Below, piece after piece: positions 53,290 through 62,231 of a stretch of DNA of 64,000 bases. The first letter of the stretch is position 1; each line of letters opens with the position of its first letter. The notes below the pieces were generated by a model that saw only the letters and a program-made list of their open reading frames with translations, had not been told where the DNA came from and searched no databases. The DNA is from Microvirga subterranea (GTDB taxonomy: Bacteria; Pseudomonadota; Alphaproteobacteria; Rhizobiales; Beijerinckiaceae), in contig NZ_QQBB01000002.1 of the NCBI RefSeq assembly GCF_003350535.1, positions 554,594 through 618,593 of the forward strand. Reading direction: 5' to 3'. The position numbers and the translations under genes were made by a program.

Positions 53290-54444
53290 ATGCCCTTGTC
53301 TTCCCGCGAGATGCTCGCGCGCCTGATAGCCTTTCCAAGCGTATCGACGAGCAGCAACCTCGACATTATCCATTTTTGCCGGGACTGGCTCCGGGAGCAC
53401 GGCGTGGACAGCCATCTCGTGATGAGTCCCGAAGGCGACAAGGCCAACCTCTATGCTTCCATTGGTCCAAGCGTCGAGGGTGGGGTCGTGCTCTCGGGAC
53501 ACACCGATGTGGTTCCCGTAGAGGGACAGGCATGGACGAGTGATCCATGGACCCTGACCGAACGCGATGGCCGTCTCTACGGGCGTGGCACGTGCGACAT
53601 GAAGGGCTTCGATGCCCTCGTTCTTGCCCTCGTGCCTTACATGACCCGGGTAGCTCTTCGAAGGCCCATCCACATTGCTCTCTCCTATGACGAGGAGCTC
53701 GCCTGCCGGGGGGCTCCGTCCATGGTGAGCGAGATGGCGCAGCGAATTCCGACGCCTGCCGCAGTGATCGTTGGCGAGCCGACCCGACATGCCGTCGTCA
53801 CCGGGCACAAGGCGTCGGTTCAGATGAAAACTAAGGTCACCGGATACGCAGTTCACTCCAGCAGAATCGATCAGGGGGTGAGCGCAGTCATGAATGCCGC
53901 CCGCCTGATCACGTGGCACGACGATGTGATGGAGGAGAATCGGAGGAGGGTGGATCCAACCAACCCGTTCGAGCCGCCCTACACGACTTTGCACTGTGGG
54001 GTCGTGGCAGGCGGCAGCGCCGCAAACATCGTCTCCTCGTCTGCCTGGTTCTACAGCGACATCCGTGCCATTCCGTCGGAGGATCCAGCCGAGTACCTGG
54101 ACCACTACAGGACCTATATCCAGGATATTGTAGCGCCCCGCATGAAGGCAAATTTTCCTGAGGCGGGGGTCGAGGTGGAAATCGTTGCGGAGGTGCCAGG
54201 ACTACGGCCCGAGGTTGACGGCGAGGCGGAGCGCCTGATGCGGAGGCTGACCGGCGACAACGGCACCCACGTGGTTTCCTACGGGACGGAGGCCGGCATT
54301 TTCCAGAAAGTCGGTTGGTCAGCGGTGGTATGCGGGCCGGGCGATATTGCCCAGGCTCATCAGCCCGACGAGTATATCGAGATCAGCGAATTCGAGGCGG
54401 GAGAGAAGCTCCTGCGCCATCTGGTCGATAGCCTCTGTGCCTAG
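53290..54444 (+). CDS. argE: Acetylornithine deacetylase / M20 family deacylase (ArgE-like)
   Basis: This protein has 384 residues. The M20 metallopeptidase motifs are present: GHTDVVPVEGQAW (first zinc His/Asp), YGRGTCDMKGF (bridging Asp), DEELACRGA and GEPT. The C-terminal GPGDIAQAHQPDEYIE gives the last His. The length and pattern fit ArgE. However, it stands in front of a peptide ABC operon away from arginine genes, so an N-acyl amino acid or peptide deacylase is equally possible. GGAGG lies 9-10 bases before the ATG. Confidence 0.88.
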   Translation: MPLSSREMLARLIAFPSVSTSSNLDIIHFCRDWLREHGVDSHLVMSPEGDKANLYASIGPSVEGGVVLSGHTDVVPVEGQAWTSDPWTLTERDGRLYGRGTCDMKGFDALVLALVPYMTRVALRRPIHIALSYDEELACRGAPSMVSEMAQRIPTPAAVIVGEPTRHAVVTGHKASVQMKTKVTGYAVHSSRIDQGVSAVMNAARLITWHDDVMEENRRRVDPTNPFEPPYTTLHCGVVAGGSAANIVSSSAWFYSDIRAIPSEDPAEYLDHYRTYIQDIVAPRMKANFPEAGVEVEIVAEVPGLRPEVDGEAERLMRRLTGDNGTHVVSYGTEAGIFQKVGWSAVVCGPGDIAQAHQPDEYIEISEFEAGEKLLRHLVDSLCA

Positions 54445-54464
54445 TCCCTAGCCAATATATTCTA

Positions 54465-54532
54465 TGTCGGGGCTAGACCATGCGGCGGTTTCCTGCCTAA
54501 CTTTGCCGTCCAAGGAAGAGACGGCCCCGACA
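54465..54532 (+). promoter_or_regulatory. Long-range paired arms before the second binding-protein gene
   Basis: TGTCGGGGC (54465-54473) pairs perfectly with GCCCCGACA (54524-54532) across a 50-base loop. It lies in the 154-base gap between the deacylase gene and the binding-protein gene, so it could be a leader structure or terminator. There is no T-tract. Confidence 0.35.
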
Positions 54533-54598
54533 CCGTGATCTTTCGACAACAAAAACACCGTGCAACGTCGCGGGACTTCCAGTGGAGAACGATACGCA

Positions 54599-56197
54599 AT
54601 GACGACCCGAACGAAAATCCTTGTAGCGACGGCCGCAGCCCTGCTCGTCGGCTCAGCCGTTCCGGCCTTGGCCGTAACGCTCCGATATGCCAACCAGGGC
54701 GATCTGAAGTCGCTTGATCCTTATACCGTCAACGAGACGACCACCAACGCCCATCTCGGCCATGTCTATGAGGGGCTGACGCGGCGCGGCAAGGATCTCG
54801 CCATTCAGCCGAGCCTCGCCGAACGCTGGGAAATCAGCGAAGACGGACTGACTTGGCGTTTCTTTCTTCGGAAGGGCGTCAAGTTCCATAACGGCAACCC
54901 CTTCAACGCGGACGATGTGATCTTCTCCGCCAACCGGGTGCGGGCGCAGGGATCGAATTTCCAGACCCGGGTGCCGACCAACGCGGAGTTCGTCAAGGTC
55001 GACGACTATACCGTCGACGTGAAGCTGAAATCTCCCAATCCCATTCTGAACTCCCAATGGGACACTTGGTACATCATGGACAAGGAATGGGCCGAGGCAA
55101 ACAATGCCACGGCTCCAACGCCGGCCGCTGCCACCACCCCCAGTTACTCGGCGCTGAATGCCAACGGCACCGGTCCGTTCAAGATTGAGAGCCACCAGCC
55201 TGGTGCCAAGACCGTCTTTAAGACCAATAAGGAGTGGTGGGACAAAGCAGAGCACAACCTGGACGAGATCGTCTTCACTCCGATCGGTTCCGATGCAACC
55301 CGCGTGGCGGCCCTGCTGTCTGGTGAGGTCGACGTGATCGAGCCGGTGCCGCTGCAGGACATTCAACGAGTGAACGGCAGCGCAAACGCGAAGGTGCTTT
55401 CGGGGCCTGAACTGCGCACGATCTTCCTCGGCATGGACCAGACGCGCGACGAGCTGCTGTTCTCAAACGTGAAGGGCAAAAACCCGTTCAAGGACAAGCG
55501 CGTTCGTGAAGCCTTCTTTAAGGCGATCGACATCGAGACGATCAAATCTCGAGTGATGCGCGGCCTGTCGACCCCTTCGGCCCTGATGATCGCTCCTGAA
55601 CTCTTCACCTATTCCAAGGACTTCGTTCGCCCCAAATACGATCTTGAAGGCGCCAAGAAGCTCTTGGCGGAGGCCGGCTATCCGAACGGGTTCGAAGTCG
55701 GCATGGATTGCCCGAACGACCGCTACGTCAATGACGAGGCGATCTGTCAGGCGGTCGTCAGCATGCTGGCCCGCGCAGGCGTGAAGGTGAACCTCATGGC
55801 TCAGCCGAAGGCACAGTACTTCGCCAAGGTTCTGAAATCCGGCAACTACAACACGTCCTTCTATCTGCTCGGATGGACCCCTGGTACCTTCGACAGCCAT
55901 AACGTGCTGCACGATATCGAGGGCTGCCGCGACAATCCGCAATCCTCGCGCGGCGAGTCGAACCTGGGCAATTTCTGCAATAAGAAGCATGACGAACTGA
56001 CGGACAAGATCCTCGTCGAGACAGATAAGGCCAAGCGCGACCAGATGATCAAGGAAGCGTTCCAGATCACGGTCGATGAGTACGGCTACATCCCGCTGCA
56101 TCAGCAGGCCCTGGCCTGGGGCGTCTCGAACAAGGTCAAGCTGAGCCAGCGCGCCGACAATTCCGTGCTTCTCTACTGGGCCCAGAAGACGGAGTGA
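54599..56197 (+). CDS. Peptide ABC transporter substrate-binding protein (SBP family 5), second system
   Basis: This protein has 532 residues. The signal peptide is MTTRTKILVATAAALLVGSAVPALA. SBP family 5 motifs are LRYANQGDLKSLDPYTVNETTT, LAERWEISEDGLTWRFFLRKGVKFHNGNPFNADDV and the C-terminal YIPLHQQALAWGV. It pairs with the deacylase upstream and the four transporter genes downstream. The ligand is unknown; N-acylated peptides or amino acids would fit the deacylase. The start is decided by the signal peptide. Confidence 0.92.
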   Translation: MTTRTKILVATAAALLVGSAVPALAVTLRYANQGDLKSLDPYTVNETTTNAHLGHVYEGLTRRGKDLAIQPSLAERWEISEDGLTWRFFLRKGVKFHNGNPFNADDVIFSANRVRAQGSNFQTRVPTNAEFVKVDDYTVDVKLKSPNPILNSQWDTWYIMDKEWAEANNATAPTPAAATTPSYSALNANGTGPFKIESHQPGAKTVFKTNKEWWDKAEHNLDEIVFTPIGSDATRVAALLSGEVDVIEPVPLQDIQRVNGSANAKVLSGPELRTIFLGMDQTRDELLFSNVKGKNPFKDKRVREAFFKAIDIETIKSRVMRGLSTPSALMIAPELFTYSKDFVRPKYDLEGAKKLLAEAGYPNGFEVGMDCPNDRYVNDEAICQAVVSMLARAGVKVNLMAQPKAQYFAKVLKSGNYNTSFYLLGWTPGTFDSHNVLHDIEGCRDNPQSSRGESNLGNFCNKKHDELTDKILVETDKAKRDQMIKEAFQITVDEYGYIPLHQQALAWGVSNKVKLSQRADNSVLLYWAQKTE

Positions 56198-56212
56198 TCC
56201 TGACCTGATCGC

Positions 56213-56242
56213 TTGTCCCGGGCAGCGTTCTGCCCGGGACAA
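56213..56242 (+). promoter_or_regulatory. Intra-operon hairpin after the binding-protein gene
   Basis: A perfect 13-bp stem (56213-56225 with 56230-56242, loop CGTT) followed by ATTTATT lies 15 bases past the binding-protein stop and 62 bases before the permease gene. The U-rich tail makes partial termination likely, which would keep binding protein in excess over permeases. The other peptide operon in this window has a hairpin at the equivalent place. Confidence 0.7.
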
Positions 56243-56304
56243 TTTATTGGTGAACGCAATTGCGAGTCCGATAGGCTCACAGCGCGGCGATCGAGAGATC
56301 CGTG

Positions 56305-57285
56305 ATGCTTGCTTTTATTGTCCGACGCGGCCTTCAGGCCATCGGTGTTCTCCTGGCTGTCGGCATTATCGCCTTTGCCATGTTCCGGTTCGCCGGTGAT
56401 CCGGTAAACCAGATTGTCTCTCTCGATACACCCGCAGCCGAACGCGAACAGGTTCGCCGTTCGCTCGGCTTGGACGATCCTGTCCCGGTTCAGTTCGTGC
56501 GTTACTTGGCTAAGGCTGCGCAGGGTGACTTTGGCGTTTCCTACCAGTTTCGACAGCCTGTTTCCGACCTTCTGGCGGAGCGGATGCCCGCAACCCTGGA
56601 ACTGGCAATCTGTGCAACGCTTTTTGCGACGATCTTCGGCGTTCTGATGGGGGTCTATTCCGGTCTGAGTCGGGACAGCATCCTGGCAAAGGTATTCCAA
56701 ACGATCTCATTGATCGGCATATCCCTCCCGACATTCCTGATCGGAATCCTGCTCATCTATCTGTTCGCCGTTACCCTTGGTTGGCTTCCGTCCTATGGGC
56801 GCGGCGACACGGTGAAGCTCGGCTGGTGGTCCACCGGATTTTTGACCGGATCGGGATTGAAGGCGCTCATCATGCCATCGATCACGCTAGGGCTGTTCCA
56901 GATGACGCTGATCATGCGCATCGTGCGGGCCGAGATGCTCGAAGTGCTGCGCGCCGACTACATCAAGTTCGCGCGGGCGAGGGGACTGACGACCCGTGCC
57001 ATCAACTTCGGGCACGCGCTCAAGAACACCCTCGTTCCGGTCATCACCATCGTCGGCCTGCAACTCGGCTCCGTAATCGCGTTCGCCATTATTACGGAGA
57101 CGGTATTTCAGTGGCCGGGGATGGGGCTTTTGTTCGTGCAGGCGGTGCAGAATGTCGATATTCCGATCATGGCAGCTTATCTGCTGCTCGTCGCCTTGAT
57201 CTTCGTCATGATCAATCTTGCCGTCGACATTCTCTACACCGTGGTGGACCCGCGCCTGCGGACCACGATCCGGCAGCCGACCTGA
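56305..57285 (+). CDS. Peptide ABC transporter permease (DppB type), second system
   Basis: This protein has 326 residues and six membrane helices. It starts MLAFIVRRGLQAIGVLLAVGIIAFAMFRFAGDPV and has the EAA loop DYIKFARARGLTTRAINFGHALKNTL. It ends LYTVVDPRLR. The ATG at 56305 is preferred to the GTG at 56302. It pairs with the DppC-type protein encoded 10 bases later. Confidence 0.92.
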   Translation: MLAFIVRRGLQAIGVLLAVGIIAFAMFRFAGDPVNQIVSLDTPAAEREQVRRSLGLDDPVPVQFVRYLAKAAQGDFGVSYQFRQPVSDLLAERMPATLELAICATLFATIFGVLMGVYSGLSRDSILAKVFQTISLIGISLPTFLIGILLIYLFAVTLGWLPSYGRGDTVKLGWWSTGFLTGSGLKALIMPSITLGLFQMTLIMRIVRAEMLEVLRADYIKFARARGLTTRAINFGHALKNTLVPVITIVGLQLGSVIAFAIITETVFQWPGMGLLFVQAVQNVDIPIMAAYLLLVALIFVMINLAVDILYTVVDPRLRTTIRQPT

Positions 57286-57295
57286 GGAGGGAAAC

Positions 57296-58252
57296 TTGAC
57301 GGACATGATTCAAGCAACTCCTTCGGCCCCAGCCGAGCCGAGTTCGTGGTTCGGCCGCTTTCTCGACAGTGATGTATGGGCCAGCTTCAAGCGGTCCAAA
57401 CTCACCATGGCGGCCGCATTCCTCACGGTCCTTTTCCTCGCTGCTGCAGTTTCCGCTGGCTTTCTCGCGCCTCAGGATCCGTTCGACCCGGCCCAGCTCG
57501 ATCTGCTCAACAGCCGCTTGCCGCCTCTCTGGGACGCCGAAGGCCAGTCGCCGTTCGTCTTCGGCACGGATGAGCAGGGACGGGATATCTTCTCTGCAAT
57601 TCTTTACGGATTGAGAATATCGTTGGCGGTCGGGTTCCTCGGCGTTGCATTCTCCGCAACGCTAGGCATCACGCTCGGGCTCCTGGCGGGGTATTTCGGC
57701 GGCACGGTCGACGCAATCATCATGCGGGTGGCCGACGTTCAGCTCACTTTCCCGGCCATTCTCATTGCCCTTCTGGTGGACGGCGTCGTCAAGTCCGTTC
57801 TTGGCGGGCAGCTGGATGCTGCCACGACGCTTGCCGTGCTCGTCTTTTCCATCGGCCTGAGCTTTTGGGTACAGTATGCTCGCACTGTCCGTGGATCGGT
57901 GATGGTCGAGAAGAACAAAGACTACATAGCTGCGGCCCGGCTCATCGGACTTCCGGCGCCCGTGATCATGTTCCGCCACGTCCTGCCCAATGTTTTGGGG
58001 CCGGTTCTGGTGATCGCAACAATCAACTTGGCCCTGGCGATCATTACGGAGGCAACGCTGTCCTTCCTCGGAACGGGAATGCCCGAAACAATGCCTTCCC
58101 TCGGAACCCTGATCCGCATCGGCAACAATTATCTGTTCTCAGGCGAGTGGTGGATCGTGGCGTTTCCGGGCGTCGCATTGGCTCTGCTCGTGCTCTCCAT
58201 CAATCTTCTTGGTGACTGGCTCCGGGATGCGCTCAATCCGAGACTGCGGTGA
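57296..58252 (+). CDS. Peptide ABC transporter permease (DppC type), second system
   Basis: This protein has about 318 residues, with FVFGTDEQGRDIFSAILYGLRIS and EAA loop DYIAAARLIGLPAPVIMFRHVLPNVL. The C-terminus is LGDWLRDALNPRLR. The TTG at 57296 has GAGGAGGG about 5 bases upstream and is my preferred start. The ATG at 57305 is 14 bases from the same site and is a possible alternative. It completes the membrane part of the importer. Confidence 0.9.
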   Translation: MTDMIQATPSAPAEPSSWFGRFLDSDVWASFKRSKLTMAAAFLTVLFLAAAVSAGFLAPQDPFDPAQLDLLNSRLPPLWDAEGQSPFVFGTDEQGRDIFSAILYGLRISLAVGFLGVAFSATLGITLGLLAGYFGGTVDAIIMRVADVQLTFPAILIALLVDGVVKSVLGGQLDAATTLAVLVFSIGLSFWVQYARTVRGSVMVEKNKDYIAAARLIGLPAPVIMFRHVLPNVLGPVLVIATINLALAIITEATLSFLGTGMPETMPSLGTLIRIGNNYLFSGEWWIVAFPGVALALLVLSINLLGDWLRDALNPRLR

Positions 58253-58262
58253 GGCAAAAGGT

Positions 58263-59261
58263 ATGTCTGTGACACAACCCGTTCTCTCCGTTCGGGACCT
58301 TCGCGTCGAGTTCGTCACAAGGCGCGGCGTTCTGAAGGCCATTGATGGAATTTCGTTCGACATCGGAAAGGGTGAGGTGCTCGGCGTGGTCGGCGAGTCG
58401 GGTGCCGGCAAGTCCGTCACCGGGTCGGCTGTAATCGGATTGATTGATCCGCCGGGGCGCATCGCCGGGGGCGAGATCCTTCTGTCAGGAATGCGCATCG
58501 ACAATCTTCCACCTGAGGAGATGCGTAAGATCCGCGGTAAGCGCATCGGTATGATCTTTCAGGATCCTCTTACGAGCCTCAATCCGCTCTACCGGGTGAG
58601 CGAGCAGCTCGTTGAGACGATCCGGACTCATACCAACCTGGCTGCAGGTGCCGCTCGTAAACGGGCTATCGATCTTCTCGCCGAAGTCGGAATTCCGGCG
58701 CCGGACAGACGTATCGACAGCTACCCGCATGAGTTCTCAGGGGGCATGAGACAGCGCGTGGTCATAGCGCTCGCACTGTGTGCGGAGCCCGAACTGATCA
58801 TTGCCGATGAGCCGACGACGGCGCTCGACGTTTCCGTTCAGGCCCAGATCATCTCGCTTCTCAAGCGCCTTGGTCGGGAGCATGGCACCGCCATTATGCT
58901 GGTGACCCATGACATGGGCGTCATCGCGGAAACGGCGGACCGCGTGGCGGTCATGTATGCGGGCCGCATCGCGGAGATCGGGCCGGTCAGAGACGTGGTC
59001 AAGAACCCGCTTCATCCCTATGCCAAGGGGCTCATGGGGGCGATACCGTCTCTAGAAAACGACACGGATCGCCTCGTGCAGATCCCGGGCTCCATGCCTC
59101 GCCTGTCGGCTATTCCACCAGGCTGCCCATTTAATCCACGGTGTCCGTTCGTTTTCGACCGCTGTCGCATTGAGCGGCCGGAGCCGGTTCAACATAGTCA
59201 GCACCGGGTGGCCTGCCATCTTTATGATCAATCTCCCGTCAGGTCGGAGGCCGTTGCGTGA
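58263..59261 (+). CDS. Peptide ABC transporter ATPase (DppD type), second system
   Basis: This protein has 332 residues. It shows Walker A GESGAGKSV, Q-loop FQDPLTSLNP, signature [14 protein letters not shown], Walker [13 protein letters not shown] and H-loop THDMGV. The C-terminal GCPFNPRCPFVFDRC is the Cys-containing oligopeptide transporter tail. The ATG at 58263 follows the permease stop by 10 bases with a GAGG-type site. It overlaps the next ATPase start (GTGA). Confidence 0.92.
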   Translation: MSVTQPVLSVRDLRVEFVTRRGVLKAIDGISFDIGKGEVLGVVGESGAGKSVTGSAVIGLIDPPGRIAGGEILLSGMRIDNLPPEEMRKIRGKRIGMIFQDPLTSLNPLYRVSEQLVETIRTHTNLAAGAARKRAIDLLAEVGIPAPDRRIDSYPHEFSGGMRQRVVIALALCAEPELIIADEPTTALDVSVQAQIISLLKRLGREHGTAIMLVTHDMGVIAETADRVAVMYAGRIAEIGPVRDVVKNPLHPYAKGLMGAIPSLENDTDRLVQIPGSMPRLSAIPPGCPFNPRCPFVFDRCRIERPEPVQHSQHRVACHLYDQSPVRSEAVA

Positions 59262-60259
59262 CTGAGCGCCCTTATGTCGAGGTCAATGATCTGCGTCGTG
59301 TTTTCGACGTTTCCAAACCATGGCTCAACCGGGTCTTGGAGGGTGGGGAAAGACAGTTTCTGAAGGCGGTTGACGGCGTTACCTTCGACATCAAGAAGGG
59401 AGAGACGTTCGCCTTGGTGGGAGAGTCCGGCTCAGGCAAGTCGACGGTGGCCCGGATGGTCGTCGGCCTACTCCCTCCGACCACCGGAGAGGTCATCATT
59501 GACGGAGTATCAATGTCGAGCCGCGCCGCATCTGGAGACCGCCAGAGGTTGCGCCGGAGGATCCAGATGATCTTCCAGGATCCTTATGCCAGCCTCAATC
59601 CTCGCTGGCAGGTCGACAGAATCGTCGCCGAGCCGATCCGTGCATTTCGCCTCATCGAGGGGGAGCGGGACATTGCTGCGCGAGTGGCCGAACTTCTGAC
59701 CTTCGTCGGCCTTCACCCGGCCGATGGCAAGAAGTATCCGCATGAGTTTTCTGGCGGACAGCGGCAGCGCATCGCGATCGCACGTGCGCTGGCATCCAAT
59801 GCCGAGTTCATCGTTTGCGATGAGCCGACATCAGCCTTGGACGTCTCGGTTCAAGCACAGATCCTTAATCTGATGCGCGATCTCCAGGATCGGCTTGGTC
59901 TGACGTACCTGTTCATCAGCCATAACCTGGCCGTCGTTCGTCACATGGCCAGTCGCATTGGCGTCATGTATCTGGGGCGCATCGTGGAAATTTCAGATGG
60001 CCGCGAACTCTTTAGCCATCCGAAGCACCCTTATACGAGAATGCTGCTCGATGCAGTGCCGGATGTCGGGATGACCGGTCGTCAGCGAATTCCCGTAAGC
60101 GGGGAGATTCCCAACCCCATCAATCCACCTTCAGGCTGCACCTTCAATCCTCGATGTCCTTTGGCAAACCAGCGCTGCGTGGCGGAGATCCCCGCTCTTT
60201 TTGGAGGCGTAGCCTGTCATGCCGTTCACGAGGGGCGGGCGAATGCCCATGCAGCATGA
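59258..60259 (+). CDS. Peptide ABC transporter ATPase (DppF type), second system
   Basis: This protein has 333 residues. It shows Walker A GESGSGKST, Q-loop [10 protein letters not shown], signature [14 protein letters not shown], Walker B FIVCDEPTSALD and H-loop SHNLAV. The C-terminal GCTFNPRCPLANQRC is typical. The GTG start overlaps the DppD-type stop. The N-terminal segment up to residue 30 has an insertion (FDVSKPWLNRVLEGGERQF) common in this subgroup. It ends the operon. Confidence 0.92.
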   Translation: MTERPYVEVNDLRRVFDVSKPWLNRVLEGGERQFLKAVDGVTFDIKKGETFALVGESGSGKSTVARMVVGLLPPTTGEVIIDGVSMSSRAASGDRQRLRRRIQMIFQDPYASLNPRWQVDRIVAEPIRAFRLIEGERDIAARVAELLTFVGLHPADGKKYPHEFSGGQRQRIAIARALASNAEFIVCDEPTSALDVSVQAQILNLMRDLQDRLGLTYLFISHNLAVVRHMASRIGVMYLGRIVEISDGRELFSHPKHPYTRMLLDAVPDVGMTGRQRIPVSGEIPNPINPPSGCTFNPRCPLANQRCVAEIPALFGGVACHAVHEGRANAHAA

Positions 60260-60421
60260 TGGAATCTTATGCGTTTCTTATTGCACTCAGTCTCGTGTAG
60301 GCGAACTGACCATCGGGCTGTGAAGGGTAGCTATCTGCCACACATTGAAGCAAGGTATCATATACTTAATAGGTGCCTCCGGTCCTGCCATTCGGGCTTG
60401 TGACAGCGAGGGTTTCATGAT

Positions 60422-60447
60422 GAATGGTTAAGGTATGTTAACCATTC
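60422..60447 (+). promoter_or_regulatory. 10-bp inverted repeat with TTAA half-sites before the PilZ gene
   Basis: GAATGGTTAA (60422-60431) and TTAACCATTC (60438-60447) are perfect inverted arms around a 6-base spacer, 13 bases upstream of the ATG at 60461. The two TTAA cores recall CtrA sites, but the spacer between them is 6, not 7. It is a good candidate operator. Confidence 0.5.
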
Positions 60448-60460
60448 TGTCGGTCTTGAG

Positions 60461-60970
60461 ATGAACCCCTTCGGATCCAGAGGGCTTGCCGCTGCTAGGC
60501 CGAATTTAAGGCGCACACGACGTTTGCGCGTTCTGCAGCCTGCAAAAATCGTCTTTGGTGCCGACATGATGATTCACTGCGAGGTGCGTGACATCTCGGT
60601 CGGCGGAGCCCGAATCGCCATTAAGCAGCACGTCGTGTTACCCGACCGATTCGAGCTGTTTATCTGTGCCCATGACCTTCGGGTTCATACTGCTAAAGTC
60701 AGGTGGCGTAGCGGGGACTTTATCGGCGTATCATTTGGTGACGACGAAGCTGCCGGCCGATCCATGATGCTCCCGCCGCCTCATCAATTTGCGGCTCAGT
60801 CGTATCCCGCACTAGCGACATCGAATCTGGCCGTGCCTGCTATTCGGGACGACGGCGCGCATACCGTCAGCTACGACCGGTCAGCTCTGAAGGTCCCGAG
60901 GGCTTCAGTGCAGGTTGGTGCGCAGGGCTGGGAGCGGCGGCGCTTGCGAAGCCGGCGAGGTCTTATCTAG
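60461..60970 (+). CDS. PilZ-domain protein
   Basis: This protein has 169 residues. The PilZ domain covers about 18-105: RRTRRLRVLQPAKIVFGADMM, then the DISVGGARI motif. The family binds cyclic di-GMP through RxxxR plus (D/N)xSxxG, and both parts are present (RRTRR and DISVGG). It therefore should bind c-di-GMP. The C-terminal 60 residues are variable, with a basic end. It stands alone with an inverted repeat just upstream, so local regulation is likely. Confidence 0.82.
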   Translation: MNPFGSRGLAAARPNLRRTRRLRVLQPAKIVFGADMMIHCEVRDISVGGARIAIKQHVVLPDRFELFICAHDLRVHTAKVRWRSGDFIGVSFGDDEAAGRSMMLPPPHQFAAQSYPALATSNLAVPAIRDDGAHTVSYDRSALKVPRASVQVGAQGWERRRLRSRRGLI

Positions 60971-61024
60971 GTCTTTCCCGATTTCCGATAAACAGGCTGT
61001 AATGAGCGTACCACGCGATTAAGG

Positions 61025-62215
61025 CTAGGCCGAACTGAGTGCCGCTGGTGGATCATCGGAGAATATATCTTTTTCCACGATGCGACGGGCCAGCTCCGCC
61101 ACGTCCTCATCCGTATGATAAAGACCAAATCCGAAACGGACACGCGACCCTCGGACGTCGGTCACGATGCGTTCGGCGCGGAGACGATGATAGATCTGCA
61201 GGGCGTCTTCGTGCTCCAAGGTTAAAAAGTTTCCCCGGCGAAGCTCGTTTGGTGGCACGACAAGGTGCCTCTCGTCGAAGCCTGAATAATCGGCAAGGCG
61301 GGTCAAGAAGCTCTGTTGAAGTGCCACGGCATGAGCATGAATGGCCTCAACCGTTAACATCTCACGTTCCAGCCATCGCATGACAGCGTTGAATCGGTAT
61401 AGACCAGATGGGTCGAAGGTGGCGCCCATGAAGCGCCAACCATCTTCGCTATAAGCAACCTGTCCATTCTGCGAGGTCGAGAGCTTTCCGAAGGCGGCGA
61501 ACCATCCTGTATCTTTCGGGCGAGGGCCCCAACCGGGAGGACAGTGCATGAAGCAAGCGCCTTCGCCCGCCATGGCATACTTATAGCCTCCGCCGATGTA
61601 GAATGCTCGATCCGCCAGTATCCTGAGATCTGTCGGGACTGCCAGGAAACCATGATAGCCGTCGATGACGAGCATCGCATCGCCGGCTAACGCCTTCAGC
61701 CTGGTGAGATCTGCCGCGAAGCCAGAACTAAAGAAAACCTGGCTTATGAAGATTAGGTCATAGCCCACCTGAGCCGCTTCCTCAAAGCGCGCATCGTAGC
61801 TCGTGAGTGGCTCGACTGGCACTCTTGTGATCGATACCTGACCATCTTCCTCAAGACGAGCGACCTGACGGCTGAACGAGTGAAATTCACTGTCTGAGGT
61901 CAGGATGCGGATCGGACTATTCGATGGAAAGCAGGAGAGGATGCGTTTCAGAAATTCGTGCGTGTTCGGAGCAACCGCAATGCTCGAGGGATCCGGGAGA
62001 TTCAGGTGCTGTGCAATATGTCCTCTGAACTCCTCCAACACTGGACCCAGGATGTGTTCCCACTTGTCGTCAACGAGACGTGCCGCATCATCCCACGCTT
62101 GAAGTTGAGCTTCGCGGGTCACATCAGGCCAGGGATGATGGCTGTGGGCAGCGAAGTGGAGGCGCCTTGGCTCTGCCCTCAGAAACCTCGAGAAGCTATG
62201 ACGCAGGTCGAGCAT
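61025..62215 (-). CDS. Kynureninase-like class V aminotransferase-fold PLP enzyme
   Basis: This protein has 396 residues. The PLP lysine sits in YIGGGYKYAMAGEGACFM and the Asp contacting the cofactor in AMLVIDGYHGFLAVP. The sequence starts LRRLHFAAHSHHPWPDV, unlike the standard KynU start. It is encoded 16 bases after tryptophan 2,3-dioxygenase on the same strand, so it should act in tryptophan breakdown, most simply as a kynureninase that makes anthranilate. The ATG at 62215 is chosen for operon spacing. The frame continues upstream into kynA. The sequence is divergent enough that the reaction is not certain. Confidence 0.75.
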   Translation of the reverse strand: MLDLRHSFSRFLRAEPRRLHFAAHSHHPWPDVTREAQLQAWDDAARLVDDKWEHILGPVLEEFRGHIAQHLNLPDPSSIAVAPNTHEFLKRILSCFPSNSPIRILTSDSEFHSFSRQVARLEEDGQVSITRVPVEPLTSYDARFEEAAQVGYDLIFISQVFFSSGFAADLTRLKALAGDAMLVIDGYHGFLAVPTDLRILADRAFYIGGGYKYAMAGEGACFMHCPPGWGPRPKDTGWFAAFGKLSTSQNGQVAYSEDGWRFMGATFDPSGLYRFNAVMRWLEREMLTVEAIHAHAVALQQSFLTRLADYSGFDERHLVVPPNELRRGNFLTLEHEDALQIYHRLRAERIVTDVRGSRVRFGFGLYHTDEDVAELARRIVEKDIFSDDPPAALSSA

Positions 62216-62231
62216 GATAGTCTCTGCTCCC

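Noticed and set aside
60428-60441. TTAA-N6-TTAA before the PilZ gene as a canonical CtrA site
   Set aside because: The spacer is 6 rather than 7, so it is reported only as an inverted repeat.
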